The translations under genes and the position numbers were made by a program. This document shows, in pieces, positions 26,217 through 34,563 of a stretch of 64,000 nucleotides of DNA; within the stretch, counting starts at the first letter, position 1, and each line of letters starts with the position of its first letter. Under the pieces are notes generated by a model. It searched no databases, was not told the origin of the DNA, and saw only the letters and a list, made by a program, of their open reading frames with translations. The DNA is from Saprospiraceae bacterium (GTDB lineage: Bacteria > Bacteroidota > Bacteroidia > Chitinophagales > Saprospiraceae): assembly GCA_016710265.1 (NCBI GenBank), contig JADJJL010000003.1:474501-538500 (forward strand). Reading direction: 5' to 3'.

Positions 26217-27769
26217 TTCCTGATGATAAATTTTGACCTAAGAATGCTACCATCTTCAAGAATACAGACGGCGATGTATGTACCAGGATTAAAATTTCCC
26301 AACTTTAATTTTATAGATGGAGTGGAATTAATTTTTTGATGATAGACCAATTGCCCTAAGAGATCTAATATTTGTACAGATTTTATACCCTGATCTCCGG
26401 CATCCAAGCTAACTTCATCGGATGCAGGATTAGGGTATACTGCCAAATACCGATGGATCTGGATTTCATAGACAGACACTGCCAGATTGGGGTCACAAAC
26501 GGGTGCGATACCAAGGCGGTAGTTGGGAAAGTAAGGAATTGTACCACTGTGTGTTTGGGGTAACTCTAACTGATTTTGCCGAAAATCACAGGCCAATCCT
26601 TTTTCATCTGGTTTATTGATGACATGAAGATATTTCATACTGTTGCGACAGTTTATGTAAATCTTGCAGTCAGGACCTAATTGCATTCTGCCAATCATAT
26701 GACTAAAAATATTTTGGTATCGGAATCCATTCCAATGAGCGATGTGGACCTCGCTAGCTTTGATGTCATTAGCCTCAAGGTCGTATTGGTAAAGATCCCA
26801 ATAGGTGCCTACATACAGAAATCTCCCTGAAGGAGAAAAACACGCACCTCCATCTAGTAACATACTGTCTACCACATGTATTCTTTTATAATTACTTAAC
26901 AGTCCTGAATTACGATCGAAATCAAAAAGAAATATTCCATCCAAATATGGTGAATAGATCATCATTTTTTTTCCATCATTTGGTGAAAACATTGTTTGAC
27001 CTCCTAAGCCAAAATCTGAATTAGTTGTATCACCAATGGTTTGAGAACCTATATAATTGATACCAATTTGGTTAATTAAAAATCTATCATAGACATTTGA
27101 TACAAATTTTTTCACGATAATCCAATAGCTTGAATTATCCGAATGTTTGACGACAGCCATGGCCGCCAATGTAGTACTATCTTTAATAATTGGTACATTT
27201 TTACTGATAACTTTTCCAAGTCCATTGTTGTACCTTAGATCAATGATTGAATATCTGATTGCATCTATCCAGAATTTTAATTCTGGAAAATCCTGAATGA
27301 CTCCGCTTGCGTGAAGAAGATAGTACCTCATTGAATCTCCGGGGTCAGGAATAAACACCGCACCTTGTTCTCCGACTGGATATCTATTGTAATCAGGATG
27401 AGTGCAATTTTCACGATGAATTTGACCTGGATTTATTTGGTCTCCATTTTCAATAATTTCATACTTCTGATTATTAATAAAACAACCATTGGTATATGCA
27501 GTTAATCTTCCGGAAAAATCAGAAATCATTGAATTCGTATATCTAAATCTTAATTCTTTTTTTACAGAGTCAATTCTCAAATAACCAGAATCAAAAGTTT
27601 TATTAAAATCCATCACCATAATATTCTGGGTATAATCAGACATGAGCCAAATGTAATCGTGTTTGGGAATTTGTGCAGTTGCTAAGACAGCGGATATCCA
27701 GATTCCTATTGAAAGAAGGAGAGGCTTGACAAGCCCCTCCTTTGGAAAATAAAACTTAATTTCTTTCAT
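26213..27769 (-). CDS. T9SS-sorted propeller-like protein, paralog 1 of 3
   Basis: 518 residues, second gene of the operon. Signal peptide ends LATAQ. It shares the family motifs (GRLTAYTNGCFINN, a GLGKVISKN stretch, FSPSGRFLYVGTYWDLYQY, IGRMQLGPDCKIYINCRNS) and a T9SS type A sorting domain (YPNPASDEVSLDAG). It has a few extra residues near HPDYNRYPVGEQ compared with the other two. Because its 3' half differs from theirs at many silent sites, it is the oldest or least homogenised copy. The start overlaps the stop of the large beta-helix gene by ATGA. Confidence 0.85.
   Translation of the reverse strand: MKEIKFYFPKEGLVKPLLLSIGIWISAVLATAQIPKHDYIWLMSDYTQNIMVMDFNKTFDSGYLRIDSVKKELRFRYTNSMISDFSGRLTAYTNGCFINNQKYEIIENGDQINPGQIHRENCTHPDYNRYPVGEQGAVFIPDPGDSMRYYLLHASGVIQDFPELKFWIDAIRYSIIDLRYNNGLGKVISKNVPIIKDSTTLAAMAVVKHSDNSSYWIIVKKFVSNVYDRFLINQIGINYIGSQTIGDTTNSDFGLGGQTMFSPNDGKKMMIYSPYLDGIFLFDFDRNSGLLSNYKRIHVVDSMLLDGGACFSPSGRFLYVGTYWDLYQYDLEANDIKASEVHIAHWNGFRYQNIFSHMIGRMQLGPDCKIYINCRNSMKYLHVINKPDEKGLACDFRQNQLELPQTHSGTIPYFPNYRLGIAPVCDPNLAVSVYEIQIHRYLAVYPNPASDEVSLDAGDQGIKSVQILDLLGQLVYHQKINSTPSIKLKLGNFNPGTYIAVCILEDGSILRSKFIIRK
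27716..27742 (-). promoter_or_regulatory. Hairpin inside the signal-peptide codons of 26213-27769
   Basis: 12-bp arms around a 3-nt loop, encoding KEGLVKPLL. One position is G.U in RNA made from the minus strand but would be A.C in plus-strand RNA. That supports maintenance as an RNA structure in the sense transcript. It is followed by a less T-rich stretch (CTTTCAATAGG) than the other two. Confidence 0.65.
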
Positions 27770-30700
27770 CGATTTACGATTAGTTTTGATCTAAGTACAG
27801 TTCCGTCAATTAGTGTACATACTACCATGTAGGTACCAAGGGCTAATTGATCTGTTTGAGAATAGACATAATTTGCCCCTCCTCCTTTTTGTTCAAAGAT
27901 CAGTTGACCCATAGAGTTCATAAATTGAACAGAATGAATGGCTTGACTTGATGCTTCTATATAAACAAAAGTTGAAGTTGGATTGGGTGCTAAAGTCAAT
28001 CGCAATGGCATGATAGGAGCCTTTAAAGCTTGCAATGAACTGTCATAACAATGCCTGTCATCAAAAACTTCTGTATAACCCAAAGAGTGAAGCAATCCGC
28101 GCGCCTTTAAAGTCGCATAACCACCTTCTTCGGGGCATAAGAATGCAATGTCCAACAAATCATTTTCATCTTCGCTGTCCAAATGTAGCAGAGTATCACT
28201 GAGCATGGTGGTGATCATTAAACCATTGACCCACTTGAGCTGTGCAGCTATGGTACTATTGGTACTTATTTCAGAATTGTCATCCAGTATTTCTTCAAGT
28301 TGTCCAGTATACCAATCATTCTTGACTTCAACCAATGAATCAATTTCAGTCTGGACAACGGCCATTTCATCCAACAATTCCACTACAATACTTGTATCCC
28401 ATTTAAACCAGGTCTCCTCCAATAAATCTTTGATTTGGATGATTAAGCTATCATGGATCTGGTGCAAAGAATCAATTTGGATTTGGTCAGCATCTTCTGA
28501 AGATGTTGCCAATGCATTCAATCTGATGTCGATTTCAGCCAGCTTACCGATTTCAGAAGAGGCCATAGCGCTGATAAAATTTCGTAAGGTCTGACTCAAT
28601 CCTGAGCATTCTGCTTCCGTAAGTAGTTTGTAAACCTGATATCTATCCAACCAACGCATCTCATTTTGGTAGGCAGCATAACTGACAGAATTATTGGTCA
28701 ATGGAATCAATTCCTCTGCATAATCACAAATATCCGGACCAAATCCGGCGCCTGCTCCACCATTGGGACATAATGATCCACACCCATAAGAAGTATTTTG
28801 ATCTGGTATATTATCAAACCAATCTCCTTGTGCCTCCCAATCAGGCAAAAAGCAAGCTTGTTCTTGACCGTCCACGGTAAACTGGGATTGTTCAACAAAT
28901 GGTTGAGATTGATTGTCATTTAGCGCATCTTTTATAGAAGACCCCGGCCAACAGTTGCCCTGGTGCATAAGAGTTGCAGTGAGACCAAGCCTTCCGTTGG
29001 ATTCAACCCGCATGCCATAGATTCCACCGATTTCATTCCCTCTAAAAGCCGACATGGCATTGCTGCCTGACACATTGAATCCCCTACGGCCTCCTTCTGA
29101 AAGATTGCAGTTAAAGTTGGCATTGGCCATCACTACCTGGAACCCATATAGATCTTTATTGGTGGAGGAAGGTCCAGCGGCTGTATTACAGCTAAGGTTG
29201 GATCTATTTCCCGACAGATGAAAACCAAATCCATGGGAGCGAGTAGTATTGGCCAATGTGCTGGTATTGTTGTACAGGCTTGAAGGAGCACCCGGTGTGG
29301 TTCTGAATCCAAATATTCCTCCTTGTACAGTCATCTGGTTGTTTCTTATAAGAGAAAACGATGCAGGATTCTGAATGTAGATACAACCATCATCAATCGT
29401 GGAATTTCCGCTATTGGTAAAAATGCTGTTTTGAATGGTTTTTATTGCACCCGGACAATTGTTTAATTGAATTCCATAAATTGTAGATTGAATCGTATCA
29501 TAATCCATTGTTAGACTGGCGGAAGTATTTAAAGCACTGATTCCGTACGCTACATCAGCAAAATCTGAATTTAGGACTTTGGTCCTTTGGCCCGCAATCC
29601 TGATCCCGGTAAGACAATTTTCAAATGACGACCTGTTGGAAATTAGAGCGGATTTTGAACCAGTTGGATTAATCAAAAGAATTCCATTTCCTTGCACAAA
29701 AGGAGCAATATGGTGCATAGAATTGAAATGAGTTTGATTGACATCCAACGTGGAGTTATTGGCAATAATCCCATTGTATAAATTAGAATAAGTTCCCTCG
29801 CTTGCCAATATGAAACCTCCTGTAGACACTACACCGGCAAGTCCAATACCATTTATTGGCTGATAGGTTTGTCCGGAAAAAGCCGGTAACCAATTTTCTG
29901 CTTCAGATGTAAATGTCACTGTACCCAATTCCACAAAAGTACCTTGTTCATCCCAAATACCATAAGCATTGTTTATAAAAGATGAAATACTTGCTGTGAC
30001 TTTGGAAGCAGGATTTAACTTTACTGCAATTTCAGCATCTTTAACTTCACAATCTATAAAACCAAGTTGGCTTCCTTCTTTCACATCGAATCCACGCCAC
30101 ATTTCGGTACAACCAGTAATGGCACAATTGATAAAATCTACATCTGTAAGTGTAGATATTTTATAGCCCGGATCACCTGTTATATGTGATACAGATTGGA
30201 ATCCGCCAATTATCTCTTGAATATCATCGATGATTAATTCCTCAGTAATATGGATACCCGGAGTAACATTTAAAAATATGGATATTTCCGGATCATTCAT
30301 TAAATCTGACCAGTTTCCATTTACTCTCACGCCTGTTGCTCCAGCGGCAGTGTAACTATCAGCCCAATAAAATTGATCATTTGAGTTACATCTAATTCCT
30401 AAGCTTAAACCAATTACGGAAGGTGTTGGATTGTTAGTTCCAGCATTTGGGTTACCAAAATTTAAATCAAATTGATATTCAAAATATGTAATAATGTAAT
30501 CACTATTTCCCGGATAATAAATTGGTAAAGATTCTAAAATATAATTAAATGAACCTTGCGTCGGTGGATCGTTAATGTAACTTGGAGTTACGGTAATTAA
30601 ACTAGCGTCAATCAAACTTTCATAAGTCACTCTAAAAAAGTCCAAATCGTACATAATATCATAACTTGCACCTACCGCAATTTGAAGAGGAGAACTTGGA

Positions 30701-31026
30701 CATGAACCGTTTTGATCTATTTCATATTTACGGTACAATTTATCACATCCTACTCTGAGCAAATCATAGGATTGAACTCCAGAATTAAAAAAGATAGAAT
30801 GACAACAACTTTGGGAAAATAGTACTTGTTGAACAGACAGCAATATTAGTAAGAGAAGAGTAAAGCTCAAGAATGTTTTTGACAGCCTTGAACTAAACTC
30901 CAAAGGAATTTTAAGATTAACAAAATTTTTATTTGAACTCCAACTTAATGAATTCAAATCAACTTTAGAACAAAATTTGGGAGAAAAAATTACATTTTCC
31001 ATAAAAGGAAGTTTTAAAATGAACAA
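27766..31026 (-). CDS. Large right-handed beta-helix T9SS surface protein
   Basis: 1086 residues, first gene of the four-gene operon. A long polar N-terminal stretch (~50 residues) precedes the hydrophobic signal segment (FLSFTLLLLILLSVQQVLFS); no Met closer to that segment was found, so the long n-region may be real. A ~200-residue N-terminal domain is followed by a right-handed parallel beta-helix (~residues 260-680: repeats such as VKDAEIAVKLNPASKVTASI and FENCLTGIRIAGQRTKVLNS). A helical segment with many Asp/Glu/Leu and a LCPEEGGYATLKARG motif comes next, then a T9SS sorting domain (LAPNPTSTFVYIEA). Same architecture as the 865-residue protein at 8710-11307. No enzymatic motif recognised; adhesion or polysaccharide binding is a guess. 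Confidence 0.8.
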   Translation of the reverse strand: MFILKLPFMENVIFSPKFCSKVDLNSLSWSSNKNFVNLKIPLEFSSRLSKTFLSFTLLLLILLSVQQVLFSQSCCHSIFFNSGVQSYDLLRVGCDKLYRKYEIDQNGSCPSSPLQIAVGASYDIMYDLDFFRVTYESLIDASLITVTPSYINDPPTQGSFNYILESLPIYYPGNSDYIITYFEYQFDLNFGNPNAGTNNPTPSVIGLSLGIRCNSNDQFYWADSYTAAGATGVRVNGNWSDLMNDPEISIFLNVTPGIHITEELIIDDIQEIIGGFQSVSHITGDPGYKISTLTDVDFINCAITGCTEMWRGFDVKEGSQLGFIDCEVKDAEIAVKLNPASKVTASISSFINNAYGIWDEQGTFVELGTVTFTSEAENWLPAFSGQTYQPINGIGLAGVVSTGGFILASEGTYSNLYNGIIANNSTLDVNQTHFNSMHHIAPFVQGNGILLINPTGSKSALISNRSSFENCLTGIRIAGQRTKVLNSDFADVAYGISALNTSASLTMDYDTIQSTIYGIQLNNCPGAIKTIQNSIFTNSGNSTIDDGCIYIQNPASFSLIRNNQMTVQGGIFGFRTTPGAPSSLYNNTSTLANTTRSHGFGFHLSGNRSNLSCNTAAGPSSTNKDLYGFQVVMANANFNCNLSEGGRRGFNVSGSNAMSAFRGNEIGGIYGMRVESNGRLGLTATLMHQGNCWPGSSIKDALNDNQSQPFVEQSQFTVDGQEQACFLPDWEAQGDWFDNIPDQNTSYGCGSLCPNGGAGAGFGPDICDYAEELIPLTNNSVSYAAYQNEMRWLDRYQVYKLLTEAECSGLSQTLRNFISAMASSEIGKLAEIDIRLNALATSSEDADQIQIDSLHQIHDSLIIQIKDLLEETWFKWDTSIVVELLDEMAVVQTEIDSLVEVKNDWYTGQLEEILDDNSEISTNSTIAAQLKWVNGLMITTMLSDTLLHLDSEDENDLLDIAFLCPEEGGYATLKARGLLHSLGYTEVFDDRHCYDSSLQALKAPIMPLRLTLAPNPTSTFVYIEASSQAIHSVQFMNSMGQLIFEQKGGGANYVYSQTDQLALGTYMVVCTLIDGTVLRSKLIVNR

Positions 31027-31109
31027 ATAAATTTAAATACTGCTTTTGCAAGGTGTAATTCAGACTCAAAATTAAATTTCCAAAATCCTGATTACATCAA
31101 GTTTAGATT

Positions 31110-31130
31110 TGTTCATGTGGATTTCCCGAA
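31110..31130 (-). promoter_or_regulatory. Upstream motif shared with the 8710-11307 gene
   Basis: TGTTCATGTGGATTTCC, 84-104 bp upstream of the operon's first gene, matches the motif at 11414-11434 in sequence, orientation and approximate distance. It is the one clear similarity between the two upstream regions apart from the AGGGAAAACCCT hairpin core. Confidence 0.4.
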
Positions 31131-31245
31131 GTAGAGAAATTTTCCGACGTAGCTTATATAGAATGGAAATTGTCCTTTCCTTTAAAGAATAGACACTGTT
31201 TTAACAGATTAAGTTGCCTAATGAGGTAAAATTAATACAAAAATC

Positions 31246-31298
31246 AGGGAAAACCCTTAGAAAATAAATCAAAAACTAAGGGTTTTCCCTTAGTTTTT
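31246..31298 (-). terminator. Terminator between the M16 peptidase gene and the beta-helix operon
   Basis: Perfect 15-bp arms AGGGAAAACCCTTAG (31246-31260) and CTAAGGGTTTTCCCT (31276-31290). The right arm can instead fold on itself as AAAAACTAAGGG TTTT CCCTTAGTTTTT (12-bp arms ending in a T-run). It lies about 140 bp past the stop of the minus-strand M16 gene and 220 bp before the beta-helix operon, so it probably separates the two units. The remainder of 31027-31439 is AT-rich with no ORF of note. Confidence 0.7.
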
Positions 31299-31439
31299 AA
31301 AGAAGTCTTTAGAATGGTTTTAAAATCTTGAGGCAAAAGTTTTATATCTAGATTACAGCCCATCCGCTTCTTATTCTTCTTTGCATATTGATTTATGATT
31401 CAAGTTAAATTTAAATAAATTCCTCTTGTAGTAAAATTT

Positions 31440-34418
31440 TTATGGTTTTACCGCCTTAGTTTCTACCTCATATCCAAAGATATCTTTTAAACTTAGTTCC
31501 ACGACTTTACCATGTTTAGACAATTCCTCCATGTTTATTTTAGATTTCGATCCTATCAACTTCATATTCCAACTTTTAGATTGCATATTGTTGGCATGAA
31601 AATTTTTAAGATCCGACAATTGGATTTGATCAATGCTGGAATAAATATCTTTTCTGGTGTCTTGGCTTAATCCAAGCCTCAATGCAGATTGATAGTTAAA
31701 TAGTATTCCGGTTTTAGAAATACGCCTTGTTTCAATACTTTGTTTTATGGATTTTTTACTGATCTCCCAATTTTTTTCTGATTCAGGAAAATTTTGTAAA
31801 AGATTGTTCATTGCATCCATCGCTTGTGGTAGTTTATCTGCTTGTGTACCTACATAAAATCCTGCTTGAAACGGATCTTCTTTTTTGGAAGGTCGGCTAA
31901 AATAGGAATAGGTAGAATACGCCAAAGCCTTTGATTCTCTAATGTCCTGGAATACCACCGAACTCATTCCACCACCATAATATTCATTAAATGCTTGTAC
32001 GATCGGTAATTTTTTAGCATCAAATTTATCAGCCCAACGCTGCATACTAATTTCTGCTTGCACCATGTCATAATCCACAAAATAAATGGTATTTTCATCA
32101 GCCATTTTTTTCTCAAACACCACCGGTGCAGGATAGTCTTTTAATTCAGGTTTTAAAGTATGCACTTTTTTTAGATGCGTACTAAGATTGGCCAAAGTTC
32201 TTGGGCCGTAATAATATACCTTGTGTTTGTAGTCAAATAAATTTTTAATAAGATCCGTTAAATCTTTGGCTTTTAATTTTCTCAATTGCGCATTGTTCAT
32301 ATTTTGATTGTATGGATTTTTAGCCCCATAATCAACGTATGCATCCAAAGCACCCCAAAAAATGGCTTCCTTATTAAGTGTGTTGTCGTTTCTCTGTTTG
32401 ATTTTTGCCTCCACCAAATTGTCCAATGCTTTTTGATCTGGTTTAGGATTTCTGATAAGTTCCTCGATGATATTTAAAGCCGCATCAAAATTTTCTTCCA
32501 ATCCCGATAAACTGACATAGACCTGATCTTCCGATGAAAAAATATTAAACTCTACAGCAAGTGTATAAAGTTCTTTATTGATTTGCTCATTGGTTTTGGA
32601 CTTGCTTCCAATCAATTTTAAATACTCTATGGCCAAAGGAAGTTTTTGCATATTTAAACTACCCATGTCAAATACATAATACACTGTAAACAGTTTGTTG
32701 ATTTTATTGGGCACCATCCAAATGGGAACATCCTTTTGAAGATTGCCGAATTTAATGTCCTTTTTATAATCTACAAAAACAGGTTTAATGGGAGTGGATG
32801 GTGTTTCTGTTATCGATTTTAAAAAATCGGATTGCGAATTTCTATTGACCTCCACAGGTGAAATTTCTGGTTTAGGAACTTTTAGCATGCTGGTGTCTTC
32901 TCCTGATTTTTTGTACACCACCATGTAGTTTTGTGCAAACCATTTATTGGCAAAATTTTGAACTTGGTTTTTAGTCAATTTACCCATGGCATCTACTCTT
33001 CTAAGATAAGAGTCCCAGCCCGTGTTGGTTGAAAAAAGACTGTTGAGTGTAAAAGCCATCCACATAGGATTTTCTTGCTCCTTGATCCTACTTACTTTTA
33101 AATTATTGACGGTGGCCTGGATGAGGTCTTCTTCAAACTGGCCTGACTTTAATGCTTCGATCTGTCCAAGGATTAAATCTTTTACTTCTTGCATGCTTTG
33201 ATTTTGTAGTGGCTTTCCTCCAAAATACATCATTCCGTAATCGCTCAATAGATAATGAAAGCCAAACGCTTCAAGTACTTTTTGTGATTTGACTAAATTT
33301 TTGTCGATGAGACCACTTGCACCATTGTATAATATGGAACTGGTCAATTCAGCCAATAAAGCCTCGTCTGCATTTTGGTCGGGCATTCTAAATCCAATCG
33401 CCACGCTTTCTTCGTCGGGACTGGTGACGGTTTCTTCGATGATTTGGGTGATAGGATCTTCTTTTTCAAATTTAAATTCCGGAACGATTCCTGGTTTCCA
33501 ATCTCCAAAATACCGATCTACCATGGCGATGGTCTGATCGGCATCGATGTCGCCGGCTAAAATCACCACCATGTTGTTGGGAACATAATATTGATTGTAA
33601 TATTTTTTAATTTCGATAAGAGAAGGATTCTTAAGATGTTCTACGGTACCTATGGTGGTTTGTGTACCATAAGGATGTTTTTTAAACAAACCAGCAAACA
33701 TCGCATCAAAAACTTTGTCGCTTCCGCGGTCTAAGGAAATATTTTTTTCTTCATACACTGCTTCTAATTCCGTATGAAATAAACGAAGCACCGGATTGCG
33801 AAATCTTTCATCTTGAATCATTAGAAATTTTTCCAAATTGTTGGATGGAATATTTTCCATGTAGGTCGTGTTCTCAAACGAAGTAAAAGCATTGGTCATA
33901 TTGGATCCAATGGACGCCATCATTTTATCATATTCATTGGCAATCGCATATTTTGCCGCTACTCCAGACAGGGAATCTATCTTGGAATAAATGTCTTTCC
34001 GTTGAGCTTCATTTTTAGTTTGGTTATATTTTTCATACAGTAATTCTATTTGATCCAAATATATTTTTTCTTTTTCGAAATCTAAACTACCATATTTGTC
34101 AGTCCCTTTAAAAAGCATATGTTCCAAATAATGTGCAAGACCTGTGTTGGTGGATGGATCATTTTTACTTCCGGCGCGCGTGGTGATTAAGCCCATAATT
34201 CTGGGTTCTGTTTTGTTTTCGGATAAAATCACTTTTAATCCATTGGCCAGGGTATAAAATCTGGTCTGGGTGGGATCTCCGCTTGCAATTTGGTAACTGT
34301 ATTTTCCATCTGCAGAAGTTTTGCTCAGCATTTGATAGGTAGCTGTCTGAGCAGATGCAGGTACAAAGACATTGCTTAATAAAAGTACCAGAAAGAACAA
34401 AATAAAACTGTTTTTCAT
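31440..34418 (-). CDS. M16-family (insulinase-like) zinc metallopeptidase
   Basis: 992 residues from ATG 34418, chosen because it directly precedes the signal peptide (MKNSFILFFLVLLLSNVF, ending SAQ); the upstream in-frame ATG would add 36 unlikely residues. The inverted zinc motif HYLEH (GLAHYLEHMLFKGT) and the distal Glu in EAVYEEKN mark an active first M16 domain. The second half is the usual inactive M16 repeat pair (YDMVQAEISMQRW; FNEYYGGGMSSVVFQDIRES). Full-length, two-lobed enzyme that should degrade small peptides in the periplasm. Divergent from an M1 peptidase gene with a 145-bp shared gap. Confidence 0.92.
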   Translation of the reverse strand: MKNSFILFFLVLLLSNVFVPASAQTATYQMLSKTSADGKYSYQIASGDPTQTRFYTLANGLKVILSENKTEPRIMGLITTRAGSKNDPSTNTGLAHYLEHMLFKGTDKYGSLDFEKEKIYLDQIELLYEKYNQTKNEAQRKDIYSKIDSLSGVAAKYAIANEYDKMMASIGSNMTNAFTSFENTTYMENIPSNNLEKFLMIQDERFRNPVLRLFHTELEAVYEEKNISLDRGSDKVFDAMFAGLFKKHPYGTQTTIGTVEHLKNPSLIEIKKYYNQYYVPNNMVVILAGDIDADQTIAMVDRYFGDWKPGIVPEFKFEKEDPITQIIEETVTSPDEESVAIGFRMPDQNADEALLAELTSSILYNGASGLIDKNLVKSQKVLEAFGFHYLLSDYGMMYFGGKPLQNQSMQEVKDLILGQIEALKSGQFEEDLIQATVNNLKVSRIKEQENPMWMAFTLNSLFSTNTGWDSYLRRVDAMGKLTKNQVQNFANKWFAQNYMVVYKKSGEDTSMLKVPKPEISPVEVNRNSQSDFLKSITETPSTPIKPVFVDYKKDIKFGNLQKDVPIWMVPNKINKLFTVYYVFDMGSLNMQKLPLAIEYLKLIGSKSKTNEQINKELYTLAVEFNIFSSEDQVYVSLSGLEENFDAALNIIEELIRNPKPDQKALDNLVEAKIKQRNDNTLNKEAIFWGALDAYVDYGAKNPYNQNMNNAQLRKLKAKDLTDLIKNLFDYKHKVYYYGPRTLANLSTHLKKVHTLKPELKDYPAPVVFEKKMADENTIYFVDYDMVQAEISMQRWADKFDAKKLPIVQAFNEYYGGGMSSVVFQDIRESKALAYSTYSYFSRPSKKEDPFQAGFYVGTQADKLPQAMDAMNNLLQNFPESEKNWEISKKSIKQSIETRRISKTGILFNYQSALRLGLSQDTRKDIYSSIDQIQLSDLKNFHANNMQSKSWNMKLIGSKSKINMEELSKHGKVVELSLKDIFGYEVETKAVKP

Positions 34419-34563
34419 TTTAATTTGAATTGTTGTTGATTGAGTAATATAAATGAATGCAAAAATGCCATTATTATTGTAATTTGGCACAAGCATTTGA
34501 ATTATTTGACAACAATATGGACACAATCATGGATTTTATGGACAAACTAGCTAATTTTGCCTT

